In this document: positions 58,230 through 64,000 of the stretch, piece by piece
How the letters are laid out: each line of letters begins with the position of its first letter
How positions within the stretch are numbered: the first letter of the stretch is position 1
From: Martinezella lusitana
GTDB taxonomy: Bacteria; Pseudomonadota; Alphaproteobacteria; Rhizobiales; Rhizobiaceae
Direction of reading: 5' to 3'
DNA: 64,000 nt
Assembly (NCBI RefSeq): GCF_014207095.1
Contig: NZ_JACHBG010000030.1
Span: 1 to 64,000, forward strand
Program-made: the position numbers and the translations under genes
The notes under the pieces: model-generated
Seen by the model: only the letters and a program-made list of their open reading frames with translations
Told to the model about the DNA's origin: nothing
The model's database searches: none

Positions 58230-58795
58230 GCGGCACTCCGGATCGGTGCGCCGGCGAGAGCTTCCTCGACCGTTGCGATGCGGGCAAAACGGCCTGATAG
58301 CACCAGCTCGCTGCGCTTCTTGATGTCGTCGACGCTGAAAACGATGCCCGAGGCATGCGTCATCGGGAAGGTTAGCGTCGCCTCGGTGACATAGTCGACC
58401 TCATAGCCGAGATCGGATGCGTGCCGGGTCGTGGTTTCGCAGCATTGCTCGGTGCGAATGCCGGAGACGATGACCTTGCGGATGCCGTTGGCCACCAGCC
58501 AGACATCGAGGCCGGAGCCGACGAGGGCCGAATGACGGCGCTTGTGAAACACGGCATCGGCATCGAGCGAAATCTCGTCGAGCTTGCGCACATAGCCGCT
58601 CTTCAGGCTGAAATGCGCGTCGCTATCCTCGACGTGGAAAATCTGGACGACGGGAATGCCCTTTGCCTTGGCTCCGTCGATCAGCGCCTGCAGGCGGTTG
58701 GTGAATTCAGGCAGGTCGTCGGCTCGCCAGTAGGGGCGCTGACGAAAGGATTCCTGAACATCGATGACGAGTAGCGCGGTATCCGTATGGGACAT
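58226..58795 (-). CDS. Isochorismatase-family cysteine hydrolase
   Basis: 189 residues from ATG 58795 (AGGAG spaced 8 bases); the frame to 58933 is unsupported. Catalytic Asp is in ALLVIDVQESF, Lys in DAVFHKRRHSAL, Cys in SGIRTEQCCETTTRHASDLGYEVDYV, the full D-K-C triad of nicotinamidase/isochorismatase-like enzymes. Usual targets are amides or carbamoyl compounds. It is the first gene of a two-gene unit with the GlxA-type regulator. Confidence 0.93.
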   Translation of the reverse strand: MSHTDTALLVIDVQESFRQRPYWRADDLPEFTNRLQALIDGAKAKGIPVVQIFHVEDSDAHFSLKSGYVRKLDEISLDADAVFHKRRHSALVGSGLDVWLVANGIRKVIVSGIRTEQCCETTTRHASDLGYEVDYVTEATLTFPMTHASGIVFSVDDIKKRSELVLSGRFARIATVEEALAGAPIRSAA

Positions 58796-59112
58796 TTTCG
58801 TATCTCCTGTGCTTGAAGGATAGCCGAAACTAGGCTTGCCTTGAAAACTTCGAAAGCCATCTGGCAGACAGAAAGGGGACAAATACGGCCATAACGCATT
58901 CACCGTCGCGCAGCCATGTTTGCCTGCACTCACAGCGCAAGGCGTTGCGCCTTGGCTTATGGCCGAATAAGGTTGTCGCCGGTTTCGTCCAAAGCGGAAT
59001 GACCTCGTTTCGCTTTACCCACCGTGTTCACAAATGGATCCCGCCGGATGGGCAGCATCGCGAATATCGCTATGCGACCCTCCGCTTCGGGTGATGCTTC
59101 AGGAGAGACATC
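58796..59112. other. 317-bp divergent intergenic region
   Basis: No gene is seen. It contains a 7-bp stem at 58938-58954 (CAAGGCG / CGCCTTG, loop TTG). It should hold promoters for the isochorismatase-GlxA unit and for the oxidoreductase at 59113, whose AGGAG is at about 59100. Confidence 0.5.
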
Positions 59113-60099
59113 ATGCTGCGTTTCGGAATTCTATCGACGGCGAAGATCGGCCGCGACGTGGTGGTGCCAGCCATTCAGGATGCGGAGAATTGCGTCGTCA
59201 CCGCAATCGCCAGCCGCGATCTTGCTCGTGCGCGGCAGATGGCCGACCGTTTCTCCGTGCCGCATGCCTTCGGCTCCTATGAGGAGATGCTCGCCTCCGA
59301 CAAGATCGACGCCGTCTACATCCCCTTGCCGACTTCGCAGCATGCCGAATGGACCATCAAGGCGGCCGATGCCGGCAAGCACGTGCTCTGCGAAAAGCCC
59401 ATCGTGCTGAAGGCCGAGCAAATCGACAGCCTGATCGCTGCTCGCGACCGCAACAAGGTCGTGGTGACGGAAGCCTACATGCTCACCTATACGCCGCTTT
59501 GGCGGAAGGTTCGTTCGCTGCTTGCCGACGGCGCCATCGGCCGCCTGCGCCATGTCCAGGGCGTCTTCACCTATTTCAACCGCGATGCCGGCAACATGCG
59601 CAATATCCCGGCGCTTGGCGGCGGCGGTCTGCCCGATATCGGCGTCTACCCGACGATCGGCACTCGTTTCGTCACGGGCCGCGAACCCTTACGCGTTCAG
59701 GCGACGACGGAGCGCGATCCGGAATTCGGCACCGATATCTATTCCAGCGTCAAGGCCGATTTCGGCGACTTCGATCTCAGCTTCTACGTCTCGACGCAGA
59801 TGGCAAACCGGCAGGCCATGGTCTTCCACGGCACCGAAGGCTTCATCGAGGTGAAGTCGCCCTTCAACGCCGACAGGTATGGCGCGGAAGAGCTGGAACT
59901 GACCAATCGCAATCATCTGGAATCGCAGATATTCCGCTTCCCCGACACCAGGCAGTACAGGCGCGAGGCGGAAGCGTTTGCTTCGGCGGCATTGGGCCAG
60001 GGCGCGGAAATCGTGTCGCTGGAAAGCTCGAAGCTCAACCAGAAGGTCATCGATGCCATTTACCGCGCCAGCGAAAAAGACGGCTGGGAACCGGTCTGA
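59113..60099 (+). CDS. Gfo/Idh/MocA-family oxidoreductase
   Basis: 328 residues, cytosolic NAD(P)-dependent dehydrogenase. N-terminus LRFGILSTAKIGRDVVVPAIQ is the Rossmann loop variant of the dimeric dihydrodiol/xylose dehydrogenase-like group. Catalytic lysine in HVLCEKPIVLKAEQI (about residue 97), then VVTEAYMLTYTPLWRKVRSLL and GGGGLPDIGVYPTIGTRF with the conserved D-x-G-x-Y. AGGAG is spaced 8 bases before the ATG. It stands alone, unlike the paralogue in the ABC operon at 9908. Likely role: oxidation of a pentose or related sugar. Confidence 0.92.
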   Translation: MLRFGILSTAKIGRDVVVPAIQDAENCVVTAIASRDLARARQMADRFSVPHAFGSYEEMLASDKIDAVYIPLPTSQHAEWTIKAADAGKHVLCEKPIVLKAEQIDSLIAARDRNKVVVTEAYMLTYTPLWRKVRSLLADGAIGRLRHVQGVFTYFNRDAGNMRNIPALGGGGLPDIGVYPTIGTRFVTGREPLRVQATTERDPEFGTDIYSSVKADFGDFDLSFYVSTQMANRQAMVFHGTEGFIEVKSPFNADRYGAEELELTNRNHLESQIFRFPDTRQYRREAEAFASAALGQGAEIVSLESSKLNQKVIDAIYRASEKDGWEPV

Positions 60100-60163
60100 A
60101 GCACTTCAAGGAAAGTGCCCGACACTTTTCCGTCCGGATACGTCGAAATAAGAGGGCAGCGTC

Positions 60164-60550
60164 TCAGGGATTTTGCCGGTGGCGGAAGACGAAGCGTGAA
60201 TAGCCGAAGAAGCTGAACGCCGTCGCCGCCGCCGAGGCAAAAGTCAGGGCTATGATTGGTCGTAGCGACGGCGCGGATATCAGCAGCGAGCTGAACAGGC
60301 CATAATTCAGCAGAGCCGATGTCAGTCCGACCGAACCGTATCGAAAACCTTCCGCCGCCAGCGACCGGTTGGAGCGGCCGAAGGTGAAGTTGCGGTTGAG
60401 CACCCAGGTGGCGAGCAGCGCACTCGGGATGGAAATGGCCCGGCCGACGAAGGGGCCGAAGGGTGTGAACCAGAGCATGAGATGCAGTACGCCGGCATCG
60501 ACCACGAAACCGACGCCGCCGGCGATTAGGAAGCGAAAGAGCTTCTTCAT
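60164..60550 (-). CDS. GtrA-family membrane protein (polyprenyl-linked sugar flippase-like)
   Basis: 128 residues, four hydrophobic helices: RFLIAGGVGFVVDAGVLHLML, PSALLATWVLNRNFTFG, YGSVGLTSALLNYGLFSSLLI and FASAAATAFSFFGYSRFVF. The RFLIAGGVGFVVDAG start, WVLNRNFTFG and C-terminal F-F-x-Y-S-R-F-V-F are the family signature. GtrA proteins are thought to flip undecaprenyl- or polyprenyl-linked sugars. Its ATG overlaps the stop of the GT2 gene by 4 bp, so the two act together. Confidence 0.93.
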   Translation of the reverse strand: MKKLFRFLIAGGVGFVVDAGVLHLMLWFTPFGPFVGRAISIPSALLATWVLNRNFTFGRSNRSLAAEGFRYGSVGLTSALLNYGLFSSLLISAPSLRPIIALTFASAAATAFSFFGYSRFVFRHRQNP

Positions 60551-61560
60551 GCGGCTTTCGCCCTTTTCTTCCGGCTTGCCGGCTTTTCGAGTTCCGCCAT
60601 GTAGACCGTCCGTTCATCGCCAGCCTCACGCGACGACGGTTTGGCGAGGCTCATGTAATGGATGCGCAGCTGTTCGGCGCGTGCCCGTGCGACCGAGTCG
60701 AGGATGAGGCCGGCCGTAAACAGCATACAGGCAATCATCGCCAGTGCCACGGCGAGGATCCAGCTCGGCAGACGGGACACCATCCCAGTTTCGAAAAATT
60801 CGATGAAGACAGGAATCGAGAAGCCGATGCTCATTTCGAAGCAAATGACGCAGAGAAGGCCGAAGAAGGCGAAAGGCCGCGTTTCCTTCATCAACATGGC
60901 GAACATCCAGAGGATCTTGCCACCGTCCCGGAAGGTGGAGAGCTTCGAGTGCGAGCCTTCCGGCCGCCGACCGTAATCGAGTTCCAGTTCGCTGACAGGC
61001 AGTTTCAGCCGCGAGGCGTGAACCGACATTTCCGTCTCGATCTCGAAACCGCCCGACACGGCGGGAAAGCTCTTGACGAAACGGCGCGAGAAGGCGCGAT
61101 AGCCGGAGAAGATGTCCGTGAAGTCGGCGCCGAAGATCGAACGGTAGAGCCAGTTGAAAATTCGGTTGCCGAAGGCATGCCCCTGTCGGCCGGCGTCGTT
61201 ATGAACGTTACGCCGGGTGCCGACGACCATATCCGACCCCTCGGTCAAAAGCGTGCGGATCAGCTCCTCGGCATCCTCGGGGGCATAGGTGCCGTCGCCA
61301 TCGGCCATCAGATAGATATCGGCTTCGATGTCGGCGAACATGCGGCGCACCACATGACCCTTGCCCTGCCGGCGTTCACGCACCACGTTCGCGCCCGCAA
61401 GCATGGCCTGAAGCGCCGTGCCATCGGTGGAATTATTGTCATAGACATAGATGCTGGCTTGCGGAATGGTTTCGCGAAAACCGCGCACGACATTTCCGAT
61501 CGTGGCTGCTTCGTTATAGCAGGGCAGCAGGACGGCGATGTTCAGCTTCTCATTCCACAT
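60547..61560 (-). CDS. Family 2 glycosyltransferase (dolichol-phosphate-sugar synthase-like) with two C-terminal membrane helices
   Basis: 337 residues. GT-A domain (about 1-235): VLLPCYNEAATIGNVVRGF, IYVYDNNSTDGTA, GKGHVVRRMFADIEADIYLMADGDGTYAPED (DxD), FTDIFSGYRAFSRRF and YGRRPEGSHSKL. Two helices (about 240-265 and 275-300) hold it in the membrane. This type moves a sugar from a nucleotide donor to polyprenyl phosphate. With the GtrA partner it would make and flip a lipid-linked monosaccharide used by a periplasmic GT-C enzyme; the divergent gene at 61801 is a candidate user. Confidence 0.93.
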   Translation of the reverse strand: MWNEKLNIAVLLPCYNEAATIGNVVRGFRETIPQASIYVYDNNSTDGTALQAMLAGANVVRERRQGKGHVVRRMFADIEADIYLMADGDGTYAPEDAEELIRTLLTEGSDMVVGTRRNVHNDAGRQGHAFGNRIFNWLYRSIFGADFTDIFSGYRAFSRRFVKSFPAVSGGFEIETEMSVHASRLKLPVSELELDYGRRPEGSHSKLSTFRDGGKILWMFAMLMKETRPFAFFGLLCVICFEMSIGFSIPVFIEFFETGMVSRLPSWILAVALAMIACMLFTAGLILDSVARARAEQLRIHYMSLAKPSSREAGDERTVYMAELEKPASRKKRAKAA

Positions 61561-61800
61561 GATCTTGGCCGCTTCCTAGGCGTGATATCAAGTTGTAACC
61601 CGATGGACGATCCAGACGAGAGCTTATCGCGCTGCCTGTTAATAAGACCCTATGGTTGCGAAGGAAAAATGGGCGGAGATTGCGCCGGAAAAAACATTAT
61701 CGTGATGACGATTGCGGCCGATACCAGCTTTACTTTTTTTTGATGGGCGGCCGTTACTGTGATCCCCCGAACATTCTTCAAGTCCGGGGTTTATCCGTAT

Positions 61801-63630
61801 ATGACGCAGACGCTGACAATGTCGCCCGAAGCAGCGCCTGCACCAGGCAGGAAAGTGTCCACGCGCTGGTCGCATCCTGTTCTCGTGCCGTTGATCTACT
61901 GCATTCTGCTCATCGTTGCCCAGCTCGTCATTCACCGCAACCTTGCCGACTATGTCGGCCCCGACAATGACGATGCCATGCGCCTGGTCGAGGTGCGCGA
62001 TTTCCTCGCGGGTCAGGGCTGGTTCGACATGATGCAATATCGGCTTGGCCTCGATGGCGGAACGCTGATGCATTGGTCGCGCTTCATCGATCTGCCGATT
62101 GCAGGCCTCATTCTCTTCTTCCGGATGTTCTTTTCGCCCGAAGGCGCCGAGGCGGCAGCACTGACCGTCTGGCCGCTGATGCTGATCGTGCCGCTGATGG
62201 CCTTCATGGGCCTTGCGGGCCGCCGGATTGCAGGGGTCGAAGGCATGCACTTCTCGCTGCTGCTGACCGCGCTCTTCGTCGTGCTCTCGCCGCGCTTCGT
62301 ACTGGGATCCATCGATCACGACAATGTCCAGCTCGGTCTTGTCGCGTTGGCCGTCGCCATGCTGGTCGACGAAAGCTATAAGCCCCGCAATTTTGCCATC
62401 GCTGCCGTTGCTCTTGCCATCCAGCTCGGCATCGGCGCGGAAACGACGCCTTTCGTGGCCTTCGCCTGCGTGGCTGTCGCCTGCCTTTGGGCGTGGGATG
62501 GCGAGCTGTTCGCGCCGGCAGCAAAGGCTTTCGCGTTGACGTTGACGATTGCCGTCAGTGCCGCCTTTTTCTCGCTCGTGCCGCCGCGCTTCTACTCGAT
62601 GGTCACCTGCGACAATCTCTCGCTCGGCTTCTACGGCATAATCAGCGCCGGCTGCGTCGGGCTGCTGTTGTCGGCGGTTTTCGCCAGTCGCCTGTCGCGG
62701 CCCTGGCGCCTGGCGGTGCTTGCCGCCAATGGCGTATTCGTGTTGGCGACGACGGTTGCACTCGCGCCGCAATGCCTGCGCAATCCGCTTGCCGATCTGG
62801 ATCCCATGCTGGTGGACCTCTGGCTGAGCCGGGTAACGGAGGCGCAGTCGATCGTCTCCATCATCCGTCGACAGCCGGAGACGCTGGGCGCATTTTATGC
62901 GACAAGCTTGATCGCGATGATCGTCTGCGCGGTCCGTATACTGCGCGGCGAGCGGGCTCGCCTGCACGCGGTTCTGATCGCTCTGATCGCCATCAATTGG
63001 ATCATCACGCTCGTGCAGGTCCGCGGCGCGGAATTCGCCAATCTGCTGGCCATCCCGCCATTGGCGCTTTTGCTTGCGGAGTTGCGCCGGATTTCGGTGG
63101 CAGACACCAAGAACATCCGGGCATCCCTGATCTATGTGGTTACGGCACTGGTCTCGGTACCGGCAGTATGGGCCGTAGGCGGCACGCTGGCGTTCAAAGG
63201 TGTTGCTAACGCCTTTGTGGCGCCCAAGGCCGAGGAAACGGTGGATTGCGCGTCGAAGGGGGCGCTGGCGCCCATCGCCGGTCTTGAGCCTGGCGTGATT
63301 GCAGCCTCCTCCAATATGGGAGCGCCGCTTCTGCGCTTCACGCCGCACCGCACGCTCTCCGGCCCCTATCATCGCGATCCCGATGGGATGCTGGCCGAGC
63401 TCAATATCGGACTTGCTCAACCGCCTGAGGCGGAAGCGCTGTTGCACAAGGCGCATGTGACGCTGGTGGCCTTCTGCAAGGGAGATCCGCAGGTACAGCT
63501 ATTGTCCGAGCGCAATCCCAAAGGGCTGTATGGTCGACTGAGTGCCGGCGATGTGCCTGCCTATCTGGAGCCGATGCCAGCCTCGCCCAAGTCGGACGTC
63601 CGGTTTTTCCGTTTCAAGCCGCAGGGTTGA
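61801..63630 (+). CDS. GT-C-like polytopic membrane protein (oligosaccharyltransferase-like)
   Basis: About 609 residues, 11 to 13 hydrophobic helices and a soluble C-terminal domain (about 480-609, TVDCASKGALAPIAGLEPGV onward). The first periplasmic loop has DYVGPDNDDAMRLVEVRDFLAGQGWFD followed by QYRL, LMHWSRFIDLP: the acidic DNDDAMR and W-x-R-x-x-D layout recalls the metal/donor loop of STT3/PMT-type GT-C enzymes. A DHDN motif in LGSIDHDNVQLGLVAL is a second, often conserved acidic site. I start at ATG 61801; GTG 61759 adds 14 residues and neither has a strong ribosome site. It is divergent from the GT2-GtrA pair. Acceptor unknown. A transporter is the main alternative. Confidence 0.75.
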   Translation: MTQTLTMSPEAAPAPGRKVSTRWSHPVLVPLIYCILLIVAQLVIHRNLADYVGPDNDDAMRLVEVRDFLAGQGWFDMMQYRLGLDGGTLMHWSRFIDLPIAGLILFFRMFFSPEGAEAAALTVWPLMLIVPLMAFMGLAGRRIAGVEGMHFSLLLTALFVVLSPRFVLGSIDHDNVQLGLVALAVAMLVDESYKPRNFAIAAVALAIQLGIGAETTPFVAFACVAVACLWAWDGELFAPAAKAFALTLTIAVSAAFFSLVPPRFYSMVTCDNLSLGFYGIISAGCVGLLLSAVFASRLSRPWRLAVLAANGVFVLATTVALAPQCLRNPLADLDPMLVDLWLSRVTEAQSIVSIIRRQPETLGAFYATSLIAMIVCAVRILRGERARLHAVLIALIAINWIITLVQVRGAEFANLLAIPPLALLLAELRRISVADTKNIRASLIYVVTALVSVPAVWAVGGTLAFKGVANAFVAPKAEETVDCASKGALAPIAGLEPGVIAASSNMGAPLLRFTPHRTLSGPYHRDPDGMLAELNIGLAQPPEAEALLHKAHVTLVAFCKGDPQVQLLSERNPKGLYGRLSAGDVPAYLEPMPASPKSDVRFFRFKPQG

Positions 63631-63708
63631 GCAGAGGCAATTCCCAGAAAAGTACTCAGCGGCTTTCCAGAGGAACGGCCCGGAGAGTTTCGAAAGCGCG
63701 GATCCGCG

Positions 63709-63939
63709 TCAGGCGCGGCGGCGGTGTTCCATCACGTCGGCTGTCACGAGATAGCCGATGAAGCCGAGGTTGTAGCCGCCGAGTGCCATGAACAAAGTGG
63801 TTAGCGGCGGCGGAGTGACCGACATCGCGACGGCCGCCATGAAGGCGATGCTCATCAGAGCCACGCCGAGCAAGGCGCCGATGGTGGAGCGCTGCAGGCC
63901 GGCGGCAATTCCGATGATCGTGGCGGTCGCGAATATCAT
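63709..63939 (-). CDS. Small integral membrane protein of unknown function
   Basis: 76 residues with two to three hydrophobic stretches: IFATATIIGIAAGLQRSTIGALLGVALMSIAFMAAVAMSV, then LTTLFMALGGYNLGFIGYLVTADVMEHRRRA. GGAG lies very close to the ATG at 63939 and GAGG about 10 bases upstream. It resembles small EPS-regulatory (ExoX-type) membrane proteins only in size and topology, not in sequence, so I assign no function. Convergent with the GT-C-like gene, 78 bp apart. The last 61 bp of the window contain no visible gene. Confidence 0.65.
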   Translation of the reverse strand: MIFATATIIGIAAGLQRSTIGALLGVALMSIAFMAAVAMSVTPPPLTTLFMALGGYNLGFIGYLVTADVMEHRRRA

Positions 63940-64000
63940 CGCTCCATATCCTCTTTACCAAGAACCAGTTTGCACAGCTTTACGCGCGGATGGCTAAGAA

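Noticed and set aside
61639..63456. 605-codon open frame on the minus strand
   Set aside because: It is the antisense shadow of the GT-C-like membrane protein gene. Its product is a run of Arg/His/Asp/Gln-rich sequence with no domain or ribosome site, which is typical of reversed high-GC membrane protein codons.
63709..63939. Calling the small membrane protein ExoX
   Set aside because: Only size and hydrophobicity agree; no sequence similarity that I can recognise.
1..64000. CRISPR array, insertion sequence, prophage or integrase next to the tRNA-Leu
   Set aside because: No regularly spaced short repeats, no transposase or integrase motifs, and no direct repeat of the tRNA 3' end was seen in the flanks.

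Overview
The window is high-GC alphaproteobacterial chromosome, most likely from a Rhizobium of the tropici/etli/leguminosarum type. The evidence is an exopolysaccharide (EPS) gene block, a membrane-bound ferritin exporter with an Irr-type operator, rhizobial families (BA14K, DUF982, transglutaminase-like cysteine protease), two EcfG/RpoE2-type general-stress promoters, and a RIME-like intergenic palindrome pair. The core genes lepA, infC-rpmI-rplT, pheST, purU and a tRNA-Leu mark it as chromosome rather than plasmid. The species call is inferred from family content, not from a database search.

Layout. 1-0.4 kb: 5' end of purU. 0.6-9 kb: surface polysaccharide genes (acyltransferase, Wzy-like polymerase, secreted GH5 glycanase, Wzz/GNVR co-polymerase, WbpM/FlaA1-type sugar dehydratase, GT25 transferase). 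9.4-22.6 kb: a carbohydrate/amine catabolism island. It holds a Gfo/Idh/MocA oxidoreductase with a complete CUT1 ABC importer, an opposing operon of an NTF2-like protein, MlrC and a D-threonine-aldolase-like enzyme, then an RpiR regulator, an SDR and a cytoplasmic GH20 hexosaminidase. 22.8-23.5 kb: small stress-type genes behind a consensus EcfG promoter, and a 42-residue membrane protein. 23.8-38.8 kb: tRNA-Leu(CAG), phosphomannomutase-like enzyme, small housekeeping/accessory genes, a CcdAB toxin-antitoxin pair, lepA, acetylpolyamine amidohydrolase, DMT exporter, truncated haemoglobin, MbfA, a histidine/glutamine-rich repeat protein under a second EcfG promoter, a BTLCP protease and a hydrolase. 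39-44.4 kb: infC (apparent AUU start), rpmI-rplT, pheS-pheT. 44.4-52.7 kb: RIME-like repeat, NTF2-like protein, and the pbpC/alpha-2-macroglobulin envelope pair. 53-60 kb: two aldo-keto reductases, LysR, M15-like protein, GNAT, isochorismatase-like hydrolase with GlxA-type regulator, and a second MocA-type oxidoreductase. 60-64 kb: GtrA plus GT2 transferase, divergent from a large GT-C-like membrane protein.

How the parts work together. The first 9 kb would make, export and trim a surface glycan. The 9.9-22.6 kb island looks like uptake and intracellular hydrolysis of an N-acetylhexosamine-containing glycan under RpiR control; the substrate is inferred only. The stress genes (two EcfG promoters) and the iron exporter MbfA (ICE/Irr box over its promoter) show regulation that can be read from sequence. 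The GtrA/GT2/GT-C group is a candidate polyprenyl-linked sugar donor and transferase system with unknown acceptor. No CRISPR array, insertion sequence, prophage, rRNA or replication origin was seen.
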